64,000 bases of DNA from assembly GCF_025398255.1 (NCBI RefSeq), contig NZ_JAODNW010000008.1, positions 1-64,000 of the forward strand. Direction: 5' to 3'. Of this stretch, positions 1 through 8,007 are shown one piece after another (position 1 is the first letter of the stretch; every line of letters starts with the position of its first letter). The translations under genes were made by a program, and so were the position numbers. The stretch is from Chelativorans intermedius (GTDB lineage Bacteria; Pseudomonadota; Alphaproteobacteria; Rhizobiales; Rhizobiaceae). The notes under the pieces were generated by a model that worked only from the letters and a program-made list of their open reading frames with translations, ran no database searches and had not been told where the DNA came from.

Positions 1-36
1 AGGGGCGGGTCGCTTCAACATGACCCAGTGAATCAA

Positions 37-62
37 AAACCCCCGGCCAAAGCCAGGGGTTT
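37..62 (-). terminator. Rho-independent terminator of rplM-rpsI
   Basis: Read on the minus strand, the outer stem pairs AAACCCC with GGGGTTT. One mismatch follows, then three more pairs around a 4-nt loop, and the 3' arm runs directly into TTTTTGATT. It lies 60 bp past the rpsI stop, as expected for the end of this ribosomal transcript. Seen directly in the sequence; termination itself is inferred. Confidence 0.8.
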
Positions 63-121
63 GTCAGCGGTCTGAGCGGGCCGACGGGCCCGCTTTCCGA
101 TCTCGCCGATGGTTGCAAGCT

Positions 122-604
122 TCAGCGCTTGGAGAACTGGAAGGAGCGGCGGGCCTTGGCGCGGCCGTACTTCTTGCGCTCCACGACGCGGCTGTCGCGC
201 GTCAGGAAGCCGCCCTTCTTCAACACTGCGCGCAGCTCCGGCTCATAGTGGGTGAGCGCCTTGGAGATGCCGTGGCGCACCGCGCCCGCCTGGCCCGACA
301 GGCCGCCGCCGGTGACCGTGGCGACGATGTCGTACTGGCCGTTGCGGTTGGCCGCCACGATGGGCTGCTGCAGGATCATCTGCAGCACGGGGCGGGCGAA
401 ATACTGGTCGAACGCCTTGTCATTCACGGTGATCTTGCCCGTGCCGGGCTTCACCCACACGCGGGCGATGGCGTTCTTGCGCTTGCCGGTGGCGTAGGCG
501 CGGCCATGGGCGTCGAGCTTCTGCACGAGCCGGGGTGCCTCGGCCTCGGGCGCTGCGGCCTGCGTGGCCTCGCCCAGCTCCTGGAGGGAATTGATTTCAG
601 CCAT
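122..604 (-). CDS. rpsI: 30S ribosomal protein S9
   Basis: Small-subunit ribosomal protein whose C-terminal tail reaches the P-site tRNA. The 160-aa product has the S9 core motif [15 protein letters not shown] near residue 40 and the diagnostic basic C-terminus [11 protein letters not shown]. About 35 N-terminal residues are Ala/Glu-rich and precede the core; such extensions are common in alphaproteobacterial S9. The ATG at 604 lies inside the end of rplM (8-nt overlap), so the two are translationally coupled and cotranscribed from the promoter at 1183-1211. A terminator follows at 37-62. Confidence 0.97.
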   Translation of the reverse strand: MAEINSLQELGEATQAAAPEAEAPRLVQKLDAHGRAYATGKRKNAIARVWVKPGTGKITVNDKAFDQYFARPVLQMILQQPIVAANRNGQYDIVATVTGGGLSGQAGAVRHGISKALTHYEPELRAVLKKGGFLTRDSRVVERKKYGRAKARRSFQFSKR

Positions 605-1070
605 ATGCCTTGACCCTTACATTCTTCCTGCTCAGCGCCGCGACGTCGAGCTTCTCGGGATTCTGGGCGGCGTGGGGGTGCTCGGCACCCGTGTAGACGC
701 GCAGATTCTTCATCTGGCGGCGGCCCAGCGGCCCGCGCGGGATCATCCGCTCCACCGCCTTCTCGATCACGCGCTCGGGAAAGCGCCCCTCGATGATCTG
801 GCGCGCCGTGCGCTCCTTGATGCCGCCGGGGTGGCCCGTGTGCCAGTAATATTTCTTGTTGTTGTACTTCCTGCCGGTGAAGACCACCTTGTCGGCATTG
901 ATGATGATGACATTGTCGCCATCATCCACATGCGGGGTGAAGGTGGGCTTGTGCTTGCCGCGCAGGCGGTTGGCGACGATGGAGGCGAGGCGGCCGACGA
1001 CGAGCCCTTCGGCGTCGATCAGGATCCACTTCTTCTCCACCTCCGCAGGCTTCTGCGAGAAGGTTTTCAT
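597..1070 (-). CDS. rplM: 50S ribosomal protein L13
   Basis: Large-subunit assembly protein that binds 23S rRNA early. The product is 157 aa. Family motifs are visible: [17 protein letters not shown], the HTGHPGG segment and [10 protein letters not shown]. The reading frame is open well upstream, but ATG 1068-1070 (protein start [15 protein letters not shown]) gives the normal L13 N-terminus, and a longer start would overlap the promoter. First gene of the rplM-rpsI operon; its stop overlaps the rpsI start. Confidence 0.96.
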   Translation of the reverse strand: MKTFSQKPAEVEKKWILIDAEGLVVGRLASIVANRLRGKHKPTFTPHVDDGDNVIIINADKVVFTGRKYNNKKYYWHTGHPGGIKERTARQIIEGRFPERVIEKAVERMIPRGPLGRRQMKNLRVYTGAEHPHAAQNPEKLDVAALSRKNVRVKAYG

Positions 1071-1182
1071 GGTCGTTCCGTCCGTATCTTGCAGACCCGG
1101 CCCGCAGGCAGGGCGTTTCTTGTTGCTTGAACCGATGGCCCAAAGGCCCTCGAAAAATCGGGCGAATGCCGCAACCGGCGGG

Positions 1183-1211
1183 CTTATAGGAGGGGCGAGA
1201 CGGCAAGTCAA
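1183..1211 (-). promoter_or_regulatory. Sigma-70-type promoter of rplM-rpsI
   Basis: On the minus strand TTGACT (1206-1211) is followed by a 17-nt spacer and TATAAG (1183-1188). This is close to consensus and predicts a start near 1177, about 105 nt upstream of rplM. The 1071-1400 gap is otherwise non-coding: it separates the divergent rplM and crotonase genes, and I see no further feature in it beyond the ribosome binding site GGGAGAGAG before 1401. Confidence 0.75.
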
Positions 1212-1400
1212 GCACAATCGGAGGATTAACGCCCAGCAAAATACAGTAAAATCAATGCGTTGAAAAAACGGTATCATATTACCTCAAATTCGGAGGCCTT
1301 CGCGCGCCGCCGGAGCAAGCCGGGAGCGGCCATCCGTTTCACGGCTGATCTTCCGGCGGCACTGTGATAGGGGAGGGCAGACGGTGAAGGGAGAGAGACC

Positions 1401-2222
1401 ATGGCCGAAGTCTCGGCAGAAACGCGCAGCCCGGCGAAAACCCTCGTGGAGAGCCATCTTGAAGGCGGCGTCCTGACGCTCACGCTTGCCAATCCGCCCG
1501 CCAACGCGCTGTCCATCGCCATGATGGAGGCTCTCAAGGGCGCGCTTGACAGGGCGCGCGAGGACGAGCGCGTGGCGGTGATCGTGCTTGGCGCCGCGGG
1601 TAAGGTGTTCTCGGCCGGTCACGACCTGAAGGAGATGACGGCCCACCGCGCCGATGCGGACCGCGGCAGGGCCTTCTTCGCCCGCACCATGGCGCTGTGC
1701 TCCTCCCTCATGCAGGCCATCGTGCGCCATCCGCGGCCGGTGATCGCGGCGGTGGACGGCGTGGCCACGGCCGCCGGCTGCCAGCTCGTGGCCTCCTGCG
1801 ATCTGGCGGTGGCCAGCGAGAGGGCGCGCTTTGCCACGCCCGGCGTCAATATCGGGCTGTTCTGCTCCACGCCCATGGTGGCGCTGTCGCGCAACGTCGC
1901 GCGCAAGCACGCCATGGAGATGCTGCTCACCGGCGAGATGATCGACGCGCACACCGCGCTTTCCTTCGGCCTGGTCAACCGGGTGGTGGCGCCGCAGGCG
2001 CTGAATCGGACTGTCATGGATTTCGCGCAAACCATTGCGTCGAAATCGCCTTTGACGCTGAAGATCGGCAAGGAAGCCTTCTATGCCCAGGCGGAGATGG
2101 GGCTGGCCGAAGCCTATGAATATGCCGCCCGTGTGATGGTGGAGAACATGATGGCGCGCGACGCGGAAGAGGGCATCGGCGCCTTCATCGAGAAGCGCCA
2201 GCCGCAGTGGAGAGGTGAATGA
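1401..2222 (+). CDS. Enoyl-CoA hydratase/isomerase-family protein (ECHDC3-like)
   Basis: Crotonase-fold protein of 273 aa. It has the oxyanion-hole segment VFSAGHDLKEM (about 69-79) and the second helix AAGCQLVASCDLA (about 124-136). The two positions that carry catalytic glutamates in classical enoyl-CoA hydratases are Gln128 (AGCQL, normally GGCEL) and Gly148 (TPGVN, normally xPExN). The sequence FATPGVNIGLFCSTP instead matches the ECHDC3 subgroup, so simple hydratase activity is doubtful. A good ribosome binding site (GGGAGAGAG) precedes the ATG. It overlaps the next gene by ATGA, implying coupled expression with a CoA-binding protein. Confidence 0.85.
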   Translation: MAEVSAETRSPAKTLVESHLEGGVLTLTLANPPANALSIAMMEALKGALDRAREDERVAVIVLGAAGKVFSAGHDLKEMTAHRADADRGRAFFARTMALCSSLMQAIVRHPRPVIAAVDGVATAAGCQLVASCDLAVASERARFATPGVNIGLFCSTPMVALSRNVARKHAMEMLLTGEMIDAHTALSFGLVNRVVAPQALNRTVMDFAQTIASKSPLTLKIGKEAFYAQAEMGLAEAYEYAARVMVENMMARDAEEGIGAFIEKRQPQWRGE

Positions 2223-2740
2223 ACCACGACGCCTACGAAAATTCCTATATCTCCGGCATCCTCAACGCGGTGAAGTCGATCGCCATCGTCGGCGCATCGG
2301 CCAACGAGGTAAGGCCCAGCTTCTTTGTCACCAAATATCTGATCGACAAGGGTTACAGGGTCTTCCCCGTCAATCCCGGCCATGCCGGCAAGCCGATCGC
2401 GGGCGCCATGACCTATGCCTCGCTGGCCGACCTTCCCGAGCCCGTTGACATGGTGGACATCTTCCGCGCCTCCTCCGCCGTGCCCGCCATCACCGAGGAG
2501 ATCCTCGCCATGGATCCCCTGCCGAAGGTGGTATGGATGCAGCTCACCGTGCGCGACGACGCCTCCGCCGCCAGGCTGGAGGAGAAGGGCATCAAGGTGG
2601 TGATGAACCGTTGCCCGAAGATCGAGTATGGCAGGCTTTCCGGGGAGATCGGCTGGAACGGCGTCAACAGTCGCGTCATCTCCTCGAAGAAGCCGCTCCT
2701 GCGCCAGGGCTTCCAGAGCTTCGGCATTCGCGCCAGGTAA
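2219..2740 (+). CDS. CoA-binding protein (YccU-type Rossmann fold)
   Basis: 173-aa single-domain protein of the CoA-binding family related to the N-terminus of succinyl-CoA synthetase alpha. The start KSIAIVGASANEVRPS (about 19-34) is the nucleotide/CoA-binding loop, followed by VFPVNPG and PVDMVDIFR. VVMNRCPKIEYGR near residue 128 is typical of the family. It has no grasp or catalytic His domain, so it is a ligand-binding module of unknown biochemical role. It overlaps the upstream crotonase by 4 nt, which suggests a shared acyl-CoA context. Confidence 0.85.
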   Translation: MNHDAYENSYISGILNAVKSIAIVGASANEVRPSFFVTKYLIDKGYRVFPVNPGHAGKPIAGAMTYASLADLPEPVDMVDIFRASSAVPAITEEILAMDPLPKVVWMQLTVRDDASAARLEEKGIKVVMNRCPKIEYGRLSGEIGWNGVNSRVISSKKPLLRQGFQSFGIRAR

Positions 2741-2857
2741 CGGCGGCGGCCGAAGCGGAGAATATTTCTCCTCAGTCCACCCGAAAACGGACAAATCTTC
2801 TTTGCCTCGCCGGCCCGCCTTTGTATGGATGGCGGGAAAGAGAACGGAGGAAACCCC

Positions 2858-4141
2858 ATGACCGAGCGCACGCCCGGCTTCAACACGCTTGCCATCCACG
2901 CCGGCGCCCAGCCCGATCCTGCCACCGGCGCCCGCGCCACCCCCATCTATCAGACGACGTCCTATGTCTTCGACGATGTGGACCATGCCGCCTCGCTGTT
3001 CGGGCTCAAGGCTTTCGGCAACATCTACAGCCGCATCATGAACCCCACCCAGGCGGTGCTGGAGGAGCGCATCGCGGCGCTGGAGGGCGGCACGGCAGCG
3101 CTGGCCGCCGCCTCCGGCCATGGCGCGCAGCTCCTCGTCTTCCACACGCTCATGCAGCCGGGCTGCAACTTCATTGCCGCCAGGAAGCTCTATGGCGGCT
3201 CCATCAACCAGTTCGGCCACGCCTTCAGGAATTTCGACTGGCACGTGCGCTGGGCCGACCCGGAGGACATCGACAGCTTCGAAAGCCAGATCGACGAGAA
3301 GACCCGCGCCATCTTCGTGGAGAGCCTTGCCAATCCCGGCGGCACCTTTGTCGATCTGGAGGCCATCGCCGCGGTGGCCCGCCGCCACGGCCTGCCCTTC
3401 ATCGTCGACAACACCATGGCCTCGCCCTATCTCCTGCGCCCCATCGAGCACGGTGCCGACATCGTCGTGCATTCGCTCACCAAGTTCCTGGGCGGGCACG
3501 GCAACTCCGTGGGCGGCGTGCTGGTCGACTGCGGCACTTTCGACTGGTCGAAATCCGGCAACTATCCCATGCTGTCCGAGCCGCGGCCCGAATATGGCGG
3601 CATGGTGCTGCACGAGACCTTCGGCAACTTCGCCTTCGCTATTGCCGCTCGCGTGCTGGGCCTGCGCGATTTCGGGCCGGCGATCTCGCCGTTCAACGCC
3701 TTCCTCATTCTCACCGGCATCGAGACGCTGGCGCTCAGGATGCAGCGTCACTGCGACAACGCGCTGAAGGTCGCCACCTGGCTCAAGGAGCAGCCGCAGG
3801 TGGCCTGGGTCTCCTATCCGGGCCTGCCCGACGACCCCAACCACGAGCTGATGCGCAAATACGCGCCGAAGGGGGCGGGTGCCGTCTTCACCTTCGGGCT
3901 CAAGGGCGGTTTCGAGGCCGGGGTGAAGGTGGTGGAAAGCGTGGAGCTGTTCTCCCATCTCGCCAATATCGGCGACACGCGCTCGCTCATCATCCATCCG
4001 GCGTCCACAACGCACCGCCAGCTCTCCGACGAGCAGAAGGTGGCTGCCGGCGCCGGCCCGGACGTCATCCGCCTGTCCGTCGGGCTGGAGGACGTGGACG
4101 ACATCATCGCCGACCTGGAGCAGGCGCTCGCCGGCATCTGA
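2858..4141 (+). CDS. metY: O-acetylhomoserine sulfhydrylase (Cys/Met PLP enzyme)
   Basis: PLP-dependent gamma-replacement enzyme that converts O-acetylhomoserine and sulfide to homocysteine in methionine synthesis. The 427-aa length matches MetY-type proteins. Visible are TPIYQTTSYVF near the N-terminus, the PLP-contact motif YSRIMNPT, FVDNT-type IVDNTMASP, and the Schiff-base segment HSLTKFLGGHG with Lys209. ATG 2858 is chosen because of the ribosome binding site ACGGAGG eight bases upstream; an in-frame codon at 2825 lacks one. In-family discrimination from cystathionine gamma-synthase is by length and motif, not proven. The 117-bp leader has a small CCCGCC/GGCGGG hairpin (2814-2836) but no recognisable SAM riboswitch. 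Confidence 0.88.
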   Translation: MTERTPGFNTLAIHAGAQPDPATGARATPIYQTTSYVFDDVDHAASLFGLKAFGNIYSRIMNPTQAVLEERIAALEGGTAALAAASGHGAQLLVFHTLMQPGCNFIAARKLYGGSINQFGHAFRNFDWHVRWADPEDIDSFESQIDEKTRAIFVESLANPGGTFVDLEAIAAVARRHGLPFIVDNTMASPYLLRPIEHGADIVVHSLTKFLGGHGNSVGGVLVDCGTFDWSKSGNYPMLSEPRPEYGGMVLHETFGNFAFAIAARVLGLRDFGPAISPFNAFLILTGIETLALRMQRHCDNALKVATWLKEQPQVAWVSYPGLPDDPNHELMRKYAPKGAGAVFTFGLKGGFEAGVKVVESVELFSHLANIGDTRSLIIHPASTTHRQLSDEQKVAAGAGPDVIRLSVGLEDVDDIIADLEQALAGI

Positions 4142-4154
4142 GAGGCAAGGGGGC

Positions 4155-5384
4155 TCACCAGCGGCAGAGGAGCCGCTCGAGCCCGTGGAAGTGATAGGTG
4201 TCCCGGTAGCGGGGCGCCTCCGCAAGCCGCAGCGCGGGCAGCCGCGCGAAGAGCACGTCGAGTGCCACCTGCAGCTCCAGCCGGGCAAGCGGCGCGCCGA
4301 TGCAGAAATGGATGCCGGCGCCGAAGGAGACATTCTTCTGGTCGCCGCGCGCCGGCAGAAAGGCGCGCGGCTGCTCGAAGGCCCGCGGATCGCAATTGGC
4401 CGCCCCCAGCATGAGGCCCACCGTCTCGCCGGGTTTCAGGCGCACGCCCTCGGCCACCTCCACCGCCTCATAGGCATGGCGGGTGAACATGTGCAGCGGC
4501 GGGTCGAAGCGCAGACACTCCTCCACCGTCGCCGCCGTCGCCTGCGGCGTCGAGAAGAAGCGGCGCGGATCGCCGCCCTGGGCGAGCAGGGTCGCAACGG
4601 CGTTGCCGAGCTGATGGACGGTGGCCTCGTGGCCGGCATTGAGCAGCAGGATGGTGGAGGAGACGAGCTCGTCCTCCGTCAGCCTGTCGCCGCTTTCCCG
4701 CGCCGCGACGAGCAGCGACAGAAGGTCGTCGCCCGGCCGGGCGCGACGCTCCGCCGCGCAGTCGCGGATGAAGGCGGCGAAGGCGCGCGCCGCCTCGTTG
4801 GCCGCCTCTTCCACCGCCCGGGTGCGCCCGTGCATGTACATGGCGACCATGCGGTGCGACCATTCGAGAAGCTGCGGGCCCATCTCCACCGGCACGCCCA
4901 GCATCTCGGCAATGATGGTGATGGGCACCGGCGTCGCATAGGCGGGCAGCAGATCGGCCTCGCCATCGGCCTCGAAGCCGTCGATGAGCCGGTGGCACAG
5001 CGCTGCGATGCGCGGGCGCAGCCGTTCCACCTGGCGCGAGACGAAGGCGCGGTTCACCAGCGTTCTCAGCCGCGTGTGGGCGGGCGGTTCGAGCTCCAGC
5101 ATGGAGTTGGCCTCCACCGCTGCGAAGTCCTTCAGATGCGGCGCATCGTAGAGCGTGCCGCCCGCCGGTAGCTGCCGGCCCAGCCGGCGGTCGCGCAGGG
5201 CCCGGTTCACCTCCTCGAAGCCGGCAAGACACCACATCCCGTAGTCTTCCCAGTAGACGGCGCGCGCCGCCTCGTGGAGCCGGGCATAGGCGGCATAAGG
5301 ATCCTGAACGAACGCCTCGGCATGCGGGTCGAGCCGCAGGTGCCGGTCGCGAAGGGAGAAGGAAGGGGTGTCGGCGATGCTCAT
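4155..5384 (-). CDS. Cytochrome P450
   Basis: Soluble bacterial class I P450 monooxygenase, 409 aa, needing separate ferredoxin partners that are not encoded nearby. The I-helix motif is AGHEAT (250-255), the K-helix ExxR is E289-x-x-R292, and the heme loop [15 protein letters not shown] supplies Cys361 as thiolate ligand. The conserved I-helix threonine that follows the acidic residue is Ala254, as in a minority of P450s such as the EryF type; Thr255 follows. It converges with metY, with only 13 bp between the stops. The substrate cannot be inferred. Confidence 0.95.
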   Translation of the reverse strand: MSIADTPSFSLRDRHLRLDPHAEAFVQDPYAAYARLHEAARAVYWEDYGMWCLAGFEEVNRALRDRRLGRQLPAGGTLYDAPHLKDFAAVEANSMLELEPPAHTRLRTLVNRAFVSRQVERLRPRIAALCHRLIDGFEADGEADLLPAYATPVPITIIAEMLGVPVEMGPQLLEWSHRMVAMYMHGRTRAVEEAANEAARAFAAFIRDCAAERRARPGDDLLSLLVAARESGDRLTEDELVSSTILLLNAGHEATVHQLGNAVATLLAQGGDPRRFFSTPQATAATVEECLRFDPPLHMFTRHAYEAVEVAEGVRLKPGETVGLMLGAANCDPRAFEQPRAFLPARGDQKNVSFGAGIHFCIGAPLARLELQVALDVLFARLPALRLAEAPRYRDTYHFHGLERLLCRW

Positions 5385-5450
5385 GCGCCTGTCTTACCGC
5401 CGATCGCGCCCGGCGCAAGCGGCCGTTTCCCGGGCGGGAAAAACATGGCC

Positions 5451-5479
5451 TTGCACAGGCGGGAGCGGGCGTCCTATAT
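5451..5479 (+). promoter_or_regulatory. Candidate clpP promoter
   Basis: TTGCAC (5451-5456), a 17-nt spacer and CTATAT (5474-5479) match the rhizobial housekeeping pattern (TTGAC-N17-CTATAT). The predicted start near 5486 leaves a 5' leader of about 70 nt before clpP. It sits between the divergent P450 gene and clpP. Confidence 0.6.
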
Positions 5480-5554
5480 CGGCATCAGTGGAAAAGGACG
5501 AATCTGTCGCACGCGCCGAGGAGCCGGCGCGCCTCGCAAAGAAGGTATCCCTGC

Positions 5555-6187
5555 ATGTCGAATCCCGTCGAGACCGCGATGAACCTTGTGCCGATGGTCG
5601 TCGAACAGACGAACCGCGGCGAACGCGCCTACGACATCTTCTCGCGCCTCCTGAAGGAGCGCATCATCTTCATCACCGGGCCGATCGAGGACGGGATGGC
5701 TTCGCTCGTCTGCGCGCAGCTTCTCTTCCTCGAAGCGGAGAACCCGAAGAAGGAGATTGCGCTCTACATCAACTCGCCGGGTGGCATCGTCACCAGCGGC
5801 ATGGCGATCTACGACACCATGCAGTTCATCCAGCCGCCGGTGTCCACCCTGTGCATCGGCCAGGCGGCCTCTATGGGCTCGCTGCTTCTGACGGCGGGCG
5901 CGGAGGGCATGCGTTTTGCCACGCCGAATGCGCGCATCATGGTTCACCAGCCCTCCGGCGGCTTTCAGGGCCAGGCGTCCGACATCGAGCGCCACGCCCA
6001 GGATATCATCAAGCTGAAGCGGCGCCTGAACGAGATCTATGTCAAGCACACCGGCCGTGATTACGAGACCATCGAGAAGACGCTCGACCGCGACCACTTC
6101 ATGAATGCCGAGGAGGCGAAGGAGTTCGGGCTCATCGACAGGGTCATCTCCAGCCGCGAGCTCGTCGAGGGGCCGGGGGCCTCGTGA
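5555..6187 (+). CDS. clpP: ATP-dependent Clp protease proteolytic subunit
   Basis: Serine protease forming the tetradecameric chamber that degrades substrates fed by ClpX or ClpA. The product is 210 aa. The catalytic triad is visible as Ser106 ([11 protein letters not shown]), His131 (MVHQPSGG) and Asp180 (LDRDHFM), all at the spacing seen in E. coli ClpP. A short N-terminal propeptide region precedes the core. ATG 5555 has AAGAAGG at a suitable distance. clpX follows after 291 bp with its own upstream region. Confidence 0.97.
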   Translation: MSNPVETAMNLVPMVVEQTNRGERAYDIFSRLLKERIIFITGPIEDGMASLVCAQLLFLEAENPKKEIALYINSPGGIVTSGMAIYDTMQFIQPPVSTLCIGQAASMGSLLLTAGAEGMRFATPNARIMVHQPSGGFQGQASDIERHAQDIIKLKRRLNEIYVKHTGRDYETIEKTLDRDHFMNAEEAKEFGLIDRVISSRELVEGPGAS

Positions 6188-6478
6188 GGTGTCGGGCGCG
6201 GCGCGCCGGCTGCGAGTCGAAAATTAGCGGCATGCTGCGGCATTTCCGTCACATTTTCCTGTTCCCTAAGCGCTGGCAACCGCTTACGTTAAGCCTATGT
6301 TGAAGTTCGATCCCCTAGTTTTTGCTGGGGAATCTTGCCGTGCTTTCCGATTCGTGTTTCGCTCGGAAAGTGACAGGGGAGAAGATGCGGGGCAGGCTCG
6401 GGCTTTCCTTCCGGCATTGATCCCCTGCGGCAGACGGCCTCGCGAAGCGGCGCCGGTGGTACTGAAAGGACATGTGAG
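6188..6478 (+). other. clpP-clpX intergenic region
   Basis: 291 bp between two plus-strand genes. It contains an imperfect hairpin around 6310-6332 (CCCC-TAG then CTGGGG with a one-base bulge) without a T tract. It also contains a 61-codon frame starting at 6297 whose TGA overlaps the clpX ATG as ATGA. That frame has only a weak ribosome binding site and no recognisable motif, so I do not call it a gene. The clpX promoter probably lies here, but no convincing -35/-10 pair is visible. Confidence 0.4.
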
Positions 6479-7753
6479 ATGAGCAAGATCGGCAACAGCG
6501 GCGGCGATTCCAAGAACACGCTGTACTGCTCCTTCTGCGGCAAGAGCCAGCACGAGGTGCGCAAGCTGATCGCCGGACCGACCGTCTTCATCTGCGATGA
6601 ATGTGTCGAGCTGTGCATGGACATCATCCGCGAGGAAAACAAGTCCTCGATGGTGAAGTCGCGCGAGGGCGTGCCGACCCCGCAGGACATCCTCAAGGTC
6701 CTTGACGATTATGTGATCGGCCAGGCCCATGCCAAGCGCGTGCTGTCGGTGGCCGTCCACAACCACTACAAGCGCCTGGCCCATGCCGGCAAGAACCAGG
6801 ATGTGGAACTGGCCAAGTCGAACATCCTGCTGATCGGCCCGACCGGCTGCGGCAAGACGCTGCTTGCCCAGACGCTGGCGCGCATCATCGACGTGCCCTT
6901 CACCATGGCCGATGCGACGACGCTCACCGAGGCCGGCTATGTGGGCGAGGACGTTGAGAACATCATCCTGAAGCTGCTGCAGGCGGCCGACTACAATGTC
7001 GAACGCGCCCAGCGCGGCATCGTCTACATCGACGAGATCGACAAGATCTCGCGCAAGTCGGACAACCCCTCGATCACCCGCGACGTCTCGGGCGAGGGCG
7101 TGCAGCAGGCGCTTCTGAAGATCATGGAGGGAACGGTCGCCTCCGTGCCGCCGCAGGGCGGCAGGAAGCACCCCCAGCAGGAGTTCCTGCAGGTCGATAC
7201 CTCCTCGATCCTGTTCATCTGCGGCGGCGCCTTCGCAGGGCTGGAGAGGATCATCTCCGACCGCGGGCGCAAGACCTCCATCGGCTTTTCCGCCAATGTT
7301 GCCTCGCCGGAGGATCGCCGTGCCGGCGAGCTTCTGCGCCAGGTGGAACCGGAGGACCTGTTGAAGTTCGGGCTCATTCCCGAGTTCGTGGGACGCCTGC
7401 CGGTGCTCGCCACGCTGGAGGACCTGGACGAGGAGGCGCTGGTGCGCATCCTCAGCGAGCCGAAGAACGCGCTCGTCAAGCAGTACAAGCGCCTGTTCGA
7501 GATGGAGAATGTGGAGCTCACCTTCCACGAGAACGCGCTGACGGCGATCGCCCGCAAGGCCATCGAGCGCAAGACGGGCGCGCGCGGCCTGCGCTCCATC
7601 ATGGAGGCGATCCTGCTCGACACCATGTTCGAGCTGCCGGCGCTGGAAGGCGTTCAGGAGGTCGTGATCTCGGACGAGGTGGTGGCCGGCAATGCCCGCC
7701 CCCTCTACATCTATGCCGAGCGCGAGAAGGAGAAGGGCAGCGTCAGCGCGTGA
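6479..7753 (+). CDS. clpX: Clp protease ATP-binding subunit ClpX
   Basis: Hexameric AAA+ unfoldase that recognises tagged substrates and threads them into ClpP. In order: an N-terminal four-cysteine zinc domain (CSFCGK and CDECVELC, within residues 15-45), the AAA+ module with Walker A GPTGCGKT near residue 120 and Walker [10 protein letters not shown] near 185, and the C-terminal small domain including the arginine-rich [10 protein letters not shown]. The 424-aa length is normal. Start ATG 6479 is the usual [18 protein letters not shown]-terminus. clpP, clpX and lon are consecutive, as in most alphaproteobacteria. Confidence 0.97.
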   Translation: MSKIGNSGGDSKNTLYCSFCGKSQHEVRKLIAGPTVFICDECVELCMDIIREENKSSMVKSREGVPTPQDILKVLDDYVIGQAHAKRVLSVAVHNHYKRLAHAGKNQDVELAKSNILLIGPTGCGKTLLAQTLARIIDVPFTMADATTLTEAGYVGEDVENIILKLLQAADYNVERAQRGIVYIDEIDKISRKSDNPSITRDVSGEGVQQALLKIMEGTVASVPPQGGRKHPQQEFLQVDTSSILFICGGAFAGLERIISDRGRKTSIGFSANVASPEDRRAGELLRQVEPEDLLKFGLIPEFVGRLPVLATLEDLDEEALVRILSEPKNALVKQYKRLFEMENVELTFHENALTAIARKAIERKTGARGLRSIMEAILLDTMFELPALEGVQEVVISDEVVAGNARPLYIYAEREKEKGSVSA

Positions 7754-7845
7754 GGAGAGGGCGTTTCCATGGGCTGAGAGGGCGCGGCGGAAAGGCCGCC
7801 TCCCGGCCCATGCGTGCCGTGCGGAAGACGCGCCGGCGCTCCACC

Positions 7846-7876
7846 CTTGATCTTCGGCGCGCGCACCTCCACCTAT
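7846..7876 (+). promoter_or_regulatory. Candidate heat-shock (RpoH-type) promoter of lon
   Basis: CTTGATC (7846-7852) and CCACCTAT (7869-7876) are 16 nt apart. This resembles the sigma-32 pattern CTTGAAA-N13-17-CCCCATNT at the expected spacing, 130 bp upstream of the lon start. lon is a standard heat-shock gene, so placement is sensible, but both elements have mismatches. The remainder of 7754-8007 shows no gene. Confidence 0.4.
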
Positions 7877-8007
7877 GGAGCGTGTGGCGGGTCCCGTCCC
7901 CCGCGTCGGCGTTGCAAGGCAAGCTCATCGTCGAGGGGACGGTGTCCCCGATGGCAAAAACTCCGCGGCAGGCACGTCGAGCGGCCGCGGGTGAAAAAGG
8001 CTGAGAA

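Noticed and set aside
2741-2857. SAM riboswitch before metY
   Set aside because: Only a small hairpin is visible; I could not find the conserved SAM-II or SAM-I core.
7750-8004. 84-codon frame between clpX and lon
   Set aside because: GTG start overlapping the clpX stop, Arg-rich random composition, no family, and it covers the lon promoter region.
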